NCBI GenBank assembly: GCA_949316235.1
Contig: OX438749.1
Span: 9,380,914 to 9,444,913 of the forward strand
Source: Oegoconia quadripuncta
Taxonomy: Eukaryota; Arthropoda; Insecta; Lepidoptera; Autostichidae
DNA: 64,000 bases
Direction: 5' to 3'
Notes under the pieces: generated by a model
What the model was told of the DNA's origin: nothing
Databases searched by the model: none
Seen by the model: only the letters and a program-made list of their open reading frames with translations
In this document: piece after piece, positions 1 through 15,000 of the stretch
How positions within the stretch are numbered: the first letter of the stretch is position 1
Layout of the letters: every line of letters starts with the position of its first letter
Translations under genes and position numbers: made by a program

Positions 1-3000
1 GTGCTTGTGGCCAAGTATTCTGCCAGCAATGCAGTTCCAAGACTTCCACATTGCCCAAGTTTGGCATTGAGAAAGAGGTATGTGATGCTATAGAATGTTG
101 TTAAACATTTGTCTTCAACCAGAAAAAACAAAAACCCATTATAGAAATGTTTCTCATTAAGTTGTAGGTTTAATTTGCTAATTGGAATACCCTGTCTAAT
201 AAAAGGAACGCAAAAAGCCCTTTATATTTCATTAATTGATGGGATTACATTTGCCAGTATTATTATTTAATATATTAGTAAAAGGAATGATAGGAGGGAG
301 GCCTTTTCCCAGCAGTAGGACAGTATGGGCTCCTAACAATAATAGTGAGTAGGAGTCTGTTAATCTGTACCCAGCAGTGGATTGGTATTGTCTCATATTG
401 GTTGAAAATAATACTTTTAATAATAATGCCCAAATGTTAATAATTGTTATAACAATAAGTTGTCACTTTTCGTTTAAAAAATAGATTATCTGCAGGTGCG
501 TGTTTGTGATGCATGCTATGACAAAGTAAGCCGGCCACCATCGTCAACTGCCAAGCTTGAGATTGTTGACACTTCAAGTGATTATGGACCAACACAGCCT
601 CAGGTAATCCAGTGATATTATATTAGTATGTTTTCTATTCCTTAAACACCATGTCTCAAGAGGATAGCGGCAGTAAAGGGGTGCAAGAAGTTTATTCGAA
701 AATGTTTACTAATTTTGAGATAATGTTTCTGATAGACCTTACCAGACTTTTCTAGTAGTGGATCTCAGACTGTGATGGTGCTTTCAATCTAACTTTCAGG
801 TCACAGAACTGGCACATTTTGCATTCTGATGCTGTTCATGTAAAAATCACATATCCAGCTCACAATACTTGAACTAAAAAGACTTAATGATATTAGATCT
901 AAGTCTAATATTCTCAGTAAATTTTTAACTACATAGTAAGTAGTAACAAAATATTTTAGGATAGCAATCATCATGAACAGCCTTACATGTGCACACTGAG
1001 CAGGCATAATCCACCACACAGGCCCAGTGTTAATTAAAGGACTTGTTTCTGACTAGTGGCCTCCTGATAGTAAAGTGTTTTTAAAGTGGACCAACTAGGT
1101 TTAATGACGGCCTTGAATTGAATACAACCAGAACAGACTTTTTAATATGACCTCCAAAGCATGGAAACCTCCGCATTAAAATGCCACTAGTGGTCACCTA
1201 TTCAATAATAGGATTTCTAAAAACGAATAGCGAATGCGACGAGTAACAGAATAATTGTAATGGTAACCATTCAATGTTACTCTATTTTTTTTTTTCAATA
1301 AAAATATAAACTATGTGGATAATCTGTATTAACAAAGATAGATTACAAAGCTTATGAAATAAGTTTATTTTACATCTAAGACTACACATCATTGTCCATC
1401 ATAAGCATCTCCCGGCATTTCACCTCCTGGCACCAACATAGCTATATTGTTTCCATTCAATAAAATTTGATCTAGTTTCGTGATTTTCCTTCCCTCGGGT
1501 GTTGACTCATATTCTGTGACGTCATCCAATAACATATTCACGAAATCGTCGAAGCCTTGCAACGTTCCCACCATTTCTTTGTCGTTCTTCATAATGATGT
1601 GTATCCGCGAACCGATGCATTTATCAACGAGTTCGAGCGGCAGCAATGTGTTCGGATTTGGTAAAGCTGTCTGCGTCATTTTTTATTGGCAATAAAAGAC
1701 GATTATAATGTTGAGATCACAGTAAATGACTTCGTTCACATAAAAAATGTCTATCACTCATTAAGTTTTACGAATTTTAGTACAAACAAAGCGAGCACGC
1801 GTATTTGTTCGCTGACAGACTGACGCTCGCGTCTTTTTGACATTTCAGGCATGACAGGAGTTACTGCGTTCAAAAATCCATCTTGTATGTTTCAATCGTT
1901 TCAATGTATCGGAAAAGACTCGGAACAATAACTTATTGACAATTTCCTCAGCTCATCATCATTTTACTGATCAATCGAAGGATGAGATTAGTTATTTTTA
2001 TTATTTTGAATATAAATTATAATGAAATATGAGAATGAGGATTCCAGCATTACGTGACGCCAGAATTCTCATTACTCGATATAACTGCCGTGGCATATTT
2101 TTTTCCTTTGGGCACTATTTTAGCCCAATTTTAGGCATGATCAAAACAGCGGAATTCCACAGTGTGTATTCTGGGCATCACGTACGTCAAACACTATAGT
2201 ATTTGGGTCAATTACGAAGGTGAAATAGGAAAACAAAAGATCTGGCTGTATGGGCTTAGTTGCCCTTTGCCTATTCGAATGGGCCTACTAAACCGAAAAA
2301 AAACAAATGACAATCAATTTTGCGTTTGAAGCTTTTCAAATTAACGACGGGAATTTTATACAAACATAATTGCTTTAGTTAGAGTTTATTGACTTATAAA
2401 ATGGCAAAAAACTATGTGACAAGCTTTCGTGGTGAAAATTATTTCACGCCAAGAGGAAAACTTTACATAAAAGACGAACCGGTAACTGACGAAAAGTTTG
2501 ATGATTACAATAGTTTGGATTATTTTAACGATAATGGATACGGGGCTATGAGGAAGTCCCTATCTATGAACGACATAGCAGCTCTACGTGAAGATCTCGC
2601 TAACTTCGATATGCAGGAGAATAAAAGTGGTGTGTTTGAAAGATACAGACGACCTACAGGTGGTCCTCAAGAACTTTCCAAAACAAAATTTGTATCTATG
2701 GCAGAAGCCATCTATCACTATCAAAGGGATACACCTGGAAGATTCCACTCAACTCGGCCGCAGAATTTCCGACCTCAAGGAATTACTGGACCATCAGGGC
2801 TTACTGTACCTCAGTCCCCGAACTTGCGATGCAAGGGTCGCTCCAGACCTCATCACATTTTGTCTCAAAAAGAAAAGGAGGAGATGGAGGCTGAAGAAAT
2901 AAAGAAATTCAAAATTAAAGCCAATCCTATTCCTAAATCTGTTATAGAAGGTTCTAAGAACCTTCCAGAAATTCCTAAGAAACCAATTACAATTCCAGAA

Positions 3001-6000
3001 CCTTTCAACTTAACTGAAGTTTTTAAGAAGTCTGCTGAGTCACCAGAACATTTTCATTTTAAAGCTCGCCCAGCGCCTCGACACATTCTTGAGAAGCCTC
3101 ACATACCTGTGAAGCCGCCTACTCAACTCACTAAACCAGTCAGCCCAAAGTTCCACTATAAAAGAGCAAATTCTGTTGATAAACTGAATCAAGCAAACAG
3201 ACCACATACTGCTACACCAGGTATAAAATCTGCTAAGAAAACAGTACAAAATGTATTACAAAGACTAGGCCCTATTCGTCCTGTACCATTCTCATTTGAA
3301 AAGCGTGATGAAGAAATGAAAAAACGCAGGGAAGAGAAAATCAAAAAGCAACTTGATGAGGAACGTAAACAAGCTTCTCAGTTCAAAGCTCAGCCCTTGC
3401 CAGGGGCTGTAATGAAACGGATGCGCAGTGTCACAGTTAAGGGCTGTTCATCCACAACTTCTTCTGAGAATAAGGAGAATCACGTCAAGTTTGAGGCTCG
3501 CCCACCAGCAGTACTTTACAAAGAGCCTTTCAAACCTGTTCTCCAACCAGTACAGATGATAAAATCTGTTCCATTTTCACTGACTACTGAGAAGCGAGCA
3601 GTTGAGCGGGAAAGATTTGATAAACTACTTAAAACCAAAGAAGAAGAGCTAGAAAAACTTAGGCAAGAAAAGGAAAAAGAACAGCAGGAAGCAGAGGAAA
3701 AGATTAAGGCTGAACTCAGAGCCAAACTTGTACATCATGCTAAACCTATTCCTGTAGCTATTACTAATCCGTTTGTACCTGAAAGGTCTGTCGCTCCACT
3801 GACTGTGCCAGAGACTCCTAAGTTTGTTAGGAGATTGAAACAAAATTAAAATACTTTAGAGAATATAGCATTAGTTGTTTAATCAACATGTTTTCTCCAC
3901 CAATTGTGTTGATGTCACATTTTGATACAAATTTATGATCTGCTCATTAATACTGACTTCTTATCATGTGTTTGTTTTTGTGCTGTCTATGTTATTGTAA
4001 GGTTATTGTAGCTTGTATATTTTATATTGTAAAATGTGACTATTAATTTTACTTCATAGCTTCCTTACATAGTATTAATAAATTACGAAATGTATATGAA
4101 ATGAAGTTTTATTGAAACTGTCTTATGTAAAAGTAATATTTTTTACTTTAGTATACTGTGATACAATTCAATTAGCTGCCAAAAGGCATGTTCCTTATCT
4201 TTGTTGATCCACTTTAACGTAATTATTCATATATGGCCAGATATGAAAAGCCATTCTTTGCTATGTAACTGTTTATTTTGCTGCGTTATTTTGGCACAGG
4301 CACCCTATATTTAACAGCCACATCATGATGCAGCAAATTATTAAATATGTTTTTGATTTTTTTATTATCAATTGACCATAATAAGTAGAAACTGAATGAG
4401 GTGTCTGTCTGGTGACTCATTCCTTACTGATGGGCAACTTAGGAATTCCGAATTTAGAATTGGATTTGCTTAAAACATTGTACAGTGTTTACATAATAAT
4501 GTGGCAAGAAACTTCTTCTATACATCACAGCATAACAGTGACATAAACCACTAAATGGTTATTTTACCACAAATTAATTGTCATCAATAGCCTTACACAT
4601 ACCCACTGTTGCATGGGCCATAGCCTCCTCCCACTGAGAAGGGATACAGCACATGAGGCCAGAGTGGTTTGGCAGATTTGTGTCAGACTAGAGTGGCCGT
4701 CTGATAACCCACCGCAGCATGAAAACACTTCTATTGAAATTACACTAGTATTCACCCACCCAAGGACTGATCGCGCCAGAAGTTTTGCACTATAGTAGTC
4801 TGCCTATACGGATGACTTGCCTTTATATGTTTTTGTAATTGCGATTTAAATGCATTGCAGTTTTAGCAACTGAATGCTCTCTGCACAGGTTTCGATGCAA
4901 TACTGTATAACATATCCTATTATGTTATACAGTATTGTGCCGTGTGTATAAACCTGTGCAGTACACAATATGAACCTAGGTATACAGTTGTTAATGACTG
5001 AATTTAAACTGCAACTTACTGCGGGCAGTGCAAATGTTATGTCCTGTGTATATGTCGCAGGCAGTTCGTTGAATTAGCCATTTCTTGAAATACCTAGGCG
5101 GCTCGTTATATATGGCGGAAATTTCCTACATTATGGGAAACCAAGCAGCAGCTTGAATTGCTTTGAAGCGCCTTACGCTGTGGGGGTTAGCGCTTTTTAT
5201 AACTAAATACCTATACTATATACAAGCTACAGAATGGTTAGGCAACAGTTGTATTCTATTATTGATACATCCTTCTACAACAAAATCAAGAACTTTAAGA
5301 TTATAGGAAGGTACACCACAAAAATTGCGTATTTTTACTGGACTAATATTTTGGTGGTCCCTTATTTTATACCCACATTTATCTGTACAAAGGCTTATTG
5401 CATTTATCTGTCAGTACGTCCAAGCTACTACCGCTTCGGAAAGGGAACTCATTTGTGGTCAAAGAAGCGGCGCAAGAATCCCACAGGATTGTTGTCCTTT
5501 TTTTTAAAAAAAAAAAAAGTATACAACTAATGTAATTTTTGGGAGCTGGTCGAAGTACACCAAGTGTGTTTGTCTTTTAGCAAGTCACAAATTTTGTAAT
5601 AACCTTTTTTGCTAATGTTGTTTTGACATGTTTTTTTAATGTGTTCTCAGTTAGATTAATGATATTCTCAGGTATAAGGCTATAAAAGCGTATACAGTGT
5701 CCCATAAATAATGCTTTTTGCTTAGTCTGATATATATCTCAAATTTAAGTACCTATGCTGGTCACTATTTTTCGGGAATACATAAATATTTTTTTGAACC
5801 TACATAATATTCCAGTAAATAAACTGTGAAGGAACAGTTAAAATACTAATTTCTTTAAACCTAAATACGCTAAATAATTAATAAATAATAAAACTAAATA
5901 CATCTTAATGGAAGGTCTGTTTAATCTAGGTGGATTTTGATTAGATATCCAGGAATTGTCTACATAAATTTTCATCAATATTCATTATAATATATATGCT

Positions 6001-9000
6001 TTACAGAAGCGACCTGGCGGCAAGTCGGCAGAGGAGTTGCAGGAGGAAGAAGAACTGCAATTGGCCTTAGCGTTGAGCCAATCCGAGGCTGAGCAGAAAG
6101 AGAAGGAGAAAGAGCGCCGGAGTCGCTCTCACATCGCGCCGGAGCCTATGCCACATCTTCCTACTGGTACTAAAATAAACAGCGCTAAACACGATCCAGT
6201 CGGCAGATATGCGACTTTGGATAAATTAAGATTTCTTTTTAAATACAGAAACTTCCCTGTGTATTATTTTACTCTTTGACAGAAACAATTAAAAAAATCG
6301 CTCTGACTTGCACTCGAGAAGCCTAAAAGCTGATCATAAATAATACCTATATAGCTTTGATGGGGGTTATTTTTCAGAATTCACGAGTATTAAAAAACTG
6401 GTCGTTGTTGTTATCATTAATTTTAAATTCTCTAAAATAAAAGTAGGACGACCGATTGGTGTAGTGTCAGCGTAACTAGCGGCTGCGGGTTCGATTTCCG
6501 CGAGGGGTAAATGTTTGATGAATACGAACATTTATTCCCGAGTCATGGATGTTTATATAAATATTTATGTATGTTGATTTGGTATCCATAGTACAAGCTT
6601 TGCTTAATTTGGTACTAGATGATTGGTGTAATTGTCTGAAATATTTATTTTACTTATTTATTTCGAGTGGAGATCAGATCAATATTTTTGATTTACGCTG
6701 TATTTAAAAATAAATTTTAATTTCTCCAATGAGGGCGCCACAGGCGGATTGAGCCCAAGAGGGCAAGAGGGAGAGTCTAAGAGGCGATTACAGTGTAGTT
6801 TGAAGAATAACAATTTTTAAATTTACCATTATTAACAAATTACGTTTTTTTTATATAAACAGTGTCACCATCACCGTCGTCCGTGAGTGCATCTCCTGAC
6901 CACAGTGCCACCGCGAACTCCGAACTGTCGCGGTACCTCGACCGCAACTATTGGGAGCAGCGGCTGTCGCGCGATACCACGGCTCCCACCGCGCCCATAT
7001 CAAACGCTACGAACGAGTCAGTCGAGGTTTGTTCGTCAATAATAAATATTTTGCACACTATGGACTCGATAACTCAGCAAAGCTGTTACTATGGATACTA
7101 GATAATGGATAAACATAATAATCTATTGACATACTAAATAGTTACAAGCTCCTATGAGACATCGCCTAAACTAGGTTAAATAAACCTGTACCTCAGGAGT
7201 CAGTGGCTTCTCCCAATTTATAATCTAACTAATACTATAAATGCGAAGTTTGATGTTTGTTGCACAAGGCGAAGGGATTTGGTTGAAATTTGGTATCTGG
7301 GTAGAACATACCCTGGTTTAAAACATATGATACTTTTTATCCCTATGAAGTGAGTAATTCCCGCGTGTTACGTGCGGTTGCACACAACCAATTCGATATC
7401 AATTTATAATGTTAACATTACTCTCACGTTAACTCTCAGGGGGGGGGATGATCGCGAGCCTACCTCGAGGTTTCTTTTTATGAGACCAAGTAAAAAAAAA
7501 GGGAGGTTCGTTTACAATTTACGACGTAGGGGGAGTCTCAGAGAGGGGCGAGTGTCGGGGCGACCACGACTTATCTTCGCGGCTGGTGTCGGGGAAGGTG
7601 TGCCGGTAATCGCCGCTCGAGGAACTCGACCGTCACAAGATGGCGTCGACGGAGGTAGTTGTATATTCGCCGTGCGGGGAACTCGGGCGATCCGACGGTC
7701 CTCTCTGGTCCCAGAGATCTCCAATAATAACGTAGTTCCCGTTATCCGGGAACTTGAACACTCAACTTATTTTGGCGATAATTCAATGGAATTAACTTTA
7801 AAATACTAAAAATTAATTAATGGTCAGTGCTGACACTTAATTAGCGCGTATTCCTGTCCGAGCTCCAATTTGTAATCCTCGACCTCTCAGGCCGCCGGCG
7901 CAACTGGACTCCCTTCTCCCCCGCACCTCAGGTCACTCCACCAATTACGGTCGATTACGTCATATTGGAAGCCCTACGACACGCTCTTTCCGTACATCTT
8001 TATCAAATAAGGCAAGGTATGCAATCAAATTCCGATCTTCCATTCCTGACTCTCACCTACAGTTTTCTAGTAGTGATGTACATTAGAGAAACAATTAGTG
8101 ATGGGACAATAACGTTCCCTATATTTTCGAGATGAGATAACGCAATCGTTACACGCGGGATAAACAAATTAAACATATCCGCGATAAAGCTATTCTACAC
8201 AGGCGAAGTCGCGGGCGGGGAGCTAGTTTAATAATAAATAAATAATAAATATCCTTAGACATACACACATCGCCATCTAGTTCCACAGTAAGCAACTATA
8301 TGCTTGTGTTGTGGGTACCAGATGGTTGATATAATACATAAATACATTTTTTTTTTGTAAATAAATACTTATTATAAATGAAACATCCATAACTCGGGTA
8401 CACATGTCCGTATTCATCACACAAACATATGCTCCTAGCGGGATTCGAACCCGCAACCTTTTGGTATAGTGGTCAGAGTTGCTAACCATTACACTAAACG
8501 GGTCGTCAAAAATGTAGTTTAAAATGGAGATACCAAGGAAGCCCATTATCTAAATCACAGAGTTCACAATTTTATTTTAATTTTAGAAATGGTTTATAGT
8601 TTTTGAGTTATTACAGTAAATAGCAGATCATAGCAAGTAATAGATATATAGTACTAGTAATAGATGTATAATACCTATCCGCCCGCGGCTTCGCCTGCGT
8701 GGAATAAATTTATCGCGGAAATTGTTTATCCCGCGGGAAATATTCACTTTATCGGGATTAACAATATCCTATGACTTAATCCATGGTATATCCTACCTAT
8801 ATACCAAATTTCATCCAAATCCGTTCATCTGTTTCGCCGTTATTGAGCAACAAACAAACTTCCAAACCTTTTCATTTATAATATTAGTTAGATAAGTAAT
8901 CTCGTGCGCAGTCGCATTCGCAATCATAACGCAGTCGCATTCACTATTCGTTTTCGATTAGCGAAGTTAAGCAATGTCTGGCGCGGTCAGTCCTTGGATG

Positions 9001-12000
9001 GGTAACCACTAGTGGCATTTTAATACGAGTGTGTCTTAGGCTAAGTCCGTGCCCTACACAGGCGGCTTAACAACACTGACTGTCAAGAGGCCACTAGTCT
9101 GACACAAATCCGCCAATCCGCACTGGGCCCGCGTGGTTGATTATGGCCCATACCCTCTCCCAGTGAGTGCAGTGCCCCAACAGTGGGGAAGTATAAGGCT
9201 GTTGATGTTAATTTGTATAAACATCCATGACACGGATATAATTGTTCGTATTCATGACACTATGTTTACTCTTTTAGGATTTATACCAATCACTCATCAA
9301 TCGTTGTAGTCATTATTTTTGAGACTTCCTGTCCAGTTAAATATGTTCTAATGGACACATTTCTTTAAATGGACAAAAAAGTAAATACTCGTTTTTATGG
9401 ACATCCAATCAACGAGGAGGTGGAGGAATACATTATTCCTCCGTCAGTAGAGTTTATAGATTACGGGTGGAATATAATCCAAAAGTAAATTTAACGATTG
9501 CATAGTTTTATCGCCGGAGGAGTTATTGTAAGAGTCACCAAAATGTGTGGGGTTACAATGCATAGAAAATCATTGTTTAATTGAGATAAAGTAGATCCAA
9601 GAAGCAACCAAGTGATTCTTTCACGTAGCGACCTTTTCAGCAATACGACTATATCGTTGAAACTATGAAGGAATCAGCATAATTCTTTTTATATTTTTCA
9701 TAAAAAATTGTACTTGCAGCAAGATTATGCAAAACCAGCAACGAGCAAGTCCCAAGATGACGACGCCGAGGACAAGGAGGTCGACGAGTTTGTGGAATCG
9801 CTTAAGTCTCAAGTGGAGATATTTGTGAACAGAATGAAGAGCAACTCATCCCGGTAAGTTTAGTTTTGTGCTTGACACACGTCACCATAGGATAATGATG
9901 ATTGATTTCTGATTTCTTCTTTGTTGATAAGTGTATCACCATTTCTAAGTCTGCGAATATGTAAGACATCAGCATGTCCCGCGGTTATCCTACATTATGT
10001 GGGTTCTGCGCAACATATTGTCTTCTCCCATTTCCCTCTATCCACCGTCATCTCAGTGCTCACTCCTTTCTTACCCATCTTTTCTTCTCGGTGAATGAAA
10101 TATCGTGAAGGACACTTGCATGCCTTAGAAGATATTCGGTAGTATGTAAAATCTGGCGGCCAATTCGGGTTGGATAGTCGATTAGATTTGATTCGGCATA
10201 GTCCACATACAGAACGTCATGACCTTTATCCCAAACGGGGTGGTCAGAGATATCCCAAACATAAGCGTTTGGGTATTCAAAACATTAAAAGATTAATGCT
10301 TGAAACAACATCCCCGGTTCACTTGACGAAATATACAGATGTGTACAGTCGGCAACACAATTGAGGTAGCAGGACATTATTTATAAATATAGGTAGGAGA
10401 AAGTCTAAAGAGAAATTACGTTAGAATACAGAGACCAACAACCTTGGTCTGTGTTAGAATAGAACCAACCCGTCTCTTCCCGTAGGGTCGTTAAAGGCGA
10501 CTAAGGGACCACCTTAGTCTATAAACAAAAACATCTATAGATTTACATGTATTAATCCCGATGGGCTCACCCCCCAGTCACGTGTACAGTCGGCAACACA
10601 ATTAAGGTAGCAGGCTTAACTTTGATGATAATGTTTGTGGATTTTGTTATATTTTCCTTTACATCTTGATCGGTGTAAATCATTTGATAGATAAACTTCA
10701 GTTAAACTTAAATAACATACATACATAACGTCAGCGTCGCTTTTTATGACACCCACAGGGACAGACGGGATGCGTCTATTCTTTTTCCGTGCCACAACCA
10801 ACAACACACGCTTTGCATATTTGTTAAAGCTACACTGAGGAAAGTTAGAGATCACAGAACCGTGAATTTGCCTGATGTGACTTTTATTTGTCTATAAACT
10901 CGGACTAATCATATACAACTGGCCTCCATGAGAACGTGACAACAACGTAAGATTATCCTACGAAAGTAAATATAACATTTCGTATTCTAACTGGCAACTT
11001 ACGTCTCTTAATTTAGACGCCTTTTGCGACACACAAGGAAAGACATGCGTCGATCTGATTAAGCACCAATGGTGTTGCAAACCATAGCCCACCTTCTGGC
11101 GTATTCTAAGCTCCACACCTCTTGTACGCTGGAGGACCTACTCGACCATAATCAAAAGGTGACCTTTGTGGCAAAGTACTTTAATTACAGCATTTAAATA
11201 ATTCATTGATACGCTTCTGTGGCATAAACAACATAAGATTTACAAAAAGGAGGTCGCCGGTTCGATTCCCAGCAAGGTACATGCTTAACACTTGATTTGG
11301 TTGGTGGTAGAGCATTTTTTAAATGTCCGTTTGACCAGCGACTACCATTCTTATAGCCTGCTGCTATGCAGGAATGTTTGATAGCATTGTGTTCCCGCTG
11401 TTTATAACGCGGAACCTTCGGCCTCATCTACACTTAATATTGAATGTGATTGAGGTCAATTGCGAACCCGTTGTGCATAAATGGTACATTATTGCAAAGG
11501 CCGGGAAATAGGCAATTGCCATTTCCACCGAGGCATATATAGTGCTTTTCTGAAAGGAATGCAGGGAAATAATAAATATTTAAATAAGAAATCAAGACGA
11601 ATTTTCAGCTTTGCCGCCGATTTTCTATTCATTATCTGTGCTGAAAGGCAAACGCATTTACGCAAACAGCCACGTGAACGCAATTATAAGCAAAGAGATT
11701 TTGGTATGCCAAGAATGATAAAAGAGATCCAATCAAAGAGTATATAATAACCCCAGCACGCCATTTCATACAACATTGCTGGAGCGTTGTAATGTTCCAA
11801 ATTCAGAAAACGCTCCTGCAATGGATTTATTTTTCGCTGTTCGTAAATTAGATACTTCGCGTGTTCTTTTTTCGAAAGTAATGACAATATTTCCAGAGAT
11901 TTTTTTTGAGAAAAGATTATATTGTTTATGTAAGTTTATTTCCTTGTATGTACACAGTGGGCGCTCCATCGCGAACGATACGTCTGTTCAGACCCTATTC

Positions 12001-15000
12001 ATGAACATCACTGCTATGCACTCGCGTCTACTGCGGTACATTCAGCTTCAAGACGATAAGAGAGTCTACCTGGAGAGCCTGCAGGTAAATCTATACATTA
12101 TTAAAGTAATTTTCTTTTCTGTAACTGTATTTTCTTTTCTGTTGTGCAATAAAGTGTATTTGTAATTTTCTCAAACATGCTGAAATTTGAGCATTATTTT
12201 GACATAATTCCGAAGTCAAATACACGCGAGCAGCGGTCGGCAAAGTCGTAGAAATCCTTACCTGTTGTGTTTAGCGGCCGAATAAATTACTATGAAAACT
12301 CATATTTGGCGTATAATTTAAAAATGGAACTATTCTTTTTACTCCGAAATTTGGCAACCACGGAGGTAATTTATTGAAGGTTTTATTTCAATTTCCAACT
12401 GGAATGCGACTGCGCCACGAGTTTATTAATGGTAGATTAATGATCAATTTACTCTCCTATTTCTACACCAACAATATACCGGTGTTGCGTTTATTGAAGA
12501 TCTAATGAAATAACTACGCGATAATGGTATTGAGGACCGGGCACTCGACTTTATCGATTTTTACTTGTGTAATTGAGTGTAGAGGCTTGTAGAAGTTGGT
12601 GTAAAAGCTAATTATAAATAATATCTAAGTATCTTGATAGACTCGATGTACTCCCTAAATGTCTGGTAAATATAAGTACATTCTATATGTGAGAGACATT
12701 AAAAAAGTTTAAATTGATTTTAAAAATACTTTGTGAAATGAGTGAAATTACCTAGATAACATTAAGAAATGCGAAATGTCCGCAATTTTGGGTTTACCTG
12801 CCGTCTGCTGCCATACATTTAATTTAATTCTCACACATTTTCAGCAGTCGGAAACAAACTGCAAACATATTCTTACAGATAGCATCGTGTGTAGTCCCTT
12901 CATAGTAAATGTCACTAGAGAAAGAAGCTTTGCGTCTTTGTTATTCACATAAAGCCAGAATGAAGTAGCAGGCATCCCAAGCCTTGTAGACTACCGGTTA
13001 TTCTAGGCGCGCGGTTAAGCACTTTCTCGCTTCTACTACTACAAATTTCTCATTTGCATCCCCTTCTTCATAGCGACCTCATCATCAATCCTTCATAAGT
13101 TTAAACCATTTTCCAGGACAAAGTGAACCAGGTGCGGGACAGTCGCGCCGCCCTTGACACTCTGCGCGCGGAGCATGCGGCCCGACTCGCGGCACAGGCG
13201 GAGGCGGCTGAGAGGCAGCGCCAGATGCAAATGGCGGCCAAGCTGCAGGCCATGAGGAAGAAGAAGCACGAATACCTACAGTACCAGAGGCAGCTCGCGT
13301 TGCAGAGAGTGCAGGTAATGTTGCTAACTTATAGTAGTAGTTAGGTCGGCGTAGGCGGCTGAGAGGCAGCGCCTGGTACAAGTGGCGGCCAAGTTGGAGG
13401 CCATGAGGAAGTAGAAGCACGAATATCTGCAGTATCCGAGGCAGCTCGCTTTGCAGAGAGTGCAGCTAACGTTGCTAACTTACAATAGTAGTTAGGTCGG
13501 CGTAGGCGGCTGAGAGGCAGCGCCTGGTGCAAGTGGCGGCCAAGCTGGAGGCCATGAGGAAGTAGAAGCACGAATATCTGCAGTATCCGAGGCAGCTCGC
13601 TTTGCAGAGAGTGCAGGTGATATTCTTACAACAATAGTTAGTGAGGCTATGCCAATCACAAGTGACGGCCAAATTGCAGATCACGAAGGAAAAGAATCAT
13701 GAGGAAGAGAAGTACTTGTATCTGCGATACCAGGGGGGCATCTTGCGTTATAGAGAGTGCAGGTGATGTTACCAACTTACATTAGCAGTTAGCGAGGCGG
13801 AGGTCACAGAGTGCAGCGATGGATTAATTTTTTTTTATATTCCTAGCTCTTCTCTTGGAATATATTCATTCTATAGCCAACTTGTTGCACATCTTATTAA
13901 AAAAGCCTATGATGTAATGTGATTAACCATCCATAGAAGACGCTTGTCATAACATAAAAAATATTATTGTTAAGTATATATAGCTTAAGATAATAAAAAT
14001 GTAGTTTCCATATCTCACTTGTTTTCTTTTTGCAGGAGCAAGAGCGAGAGATGCAGATGAGACAGGAACAACAGAAGCATCAGTACTTGATGTCCGCTAA
14101 CAGCTACTATATACCCGGCGTTTCTATGCACCAGTTCCAACCAGGCTACCCCAACCAGCCGATCTACGCGAATCCCCAATTCCATCCTCAAATGATGCCA
14201 CAAGTGACCACCGACGGCTCATTGCCCATGCCAGGGCAACCGCAGATCTCACAAGCAAACTTGCCAATGGGAGTTAATCAAATGGGAACCATATCTCAGT
14301 CCATGCCCCAGCTTTCAAACACATTTGCAATGTCCACCTCCGGCATGGCGATCAGTCAAGCGCCCATGGGCGGCCAACAGCCTTTAAACCAACAAAACAT
14401 ACGAACAGCCATGAGTCAACAACTCCCCATGCAGCAACAACTGTTGCTCCAACAGATGCATCAAATGAGGATGCCATCTCAGCCTGGCCTGCACCAAATG
14501 ATGCAACAGAATGGCTTACCTGGGCAAATCCCGCAAAATAGCCAGTCGACGCAGCAGTTACCAAACCAAAATTTACCAAATCAGTCTCAACAGCCTCCTA
14601 ACTCCATGCTGCCGCCTATTCCAGCGGGACCACAAAACATCGGCCAACCGATGATGAACCCTAGCAACGCAATGCTTAGTATGCAAATGCAAAACATGAG
14701 AATGCCCATGATGCAGAACAACCAGCCAAATGTGAACCAGCAACTATCAGGATACCCAATGAATATGCCGAGTCAGCAAAATACTCAACAACTAGGTTCA
14801 CAGGGACAAAATATGCAACAGGCTTCGCAAATTGGTATGGCCGGGCAGCCAATGTCGCTACCTGGACAACAGAAAATGCAGGCACAGTCCTTAACGAATC
14901 AACAACAGAGTATGCATATGCCAAACCACATTCCTACAACCCAAAGTATGCCGCCTCAAGGGCCTCCAGTACAGCAGCAACAAATGCCGCAGCAGGCGCA

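Noticed and set aside
8436..8508. tRNA gene on the minus strand
   Set aside because: The T-arm and B-box region looks real, but the acceptor stem does not pair and the same sequence with a common 3' body recurs at 53895. It is a SINE head.
8950..9010. 5S rRNA gene
   Set aside because: Only the internal promoter part matches. The sequence continues into a SINE body shared by several copies.
11776..12165. 129-codon frame as a separate gene
   Set aside because: Its second half simply overlaps Hrs exon 6 (11958-12084); the rest reads through intron on both sides.
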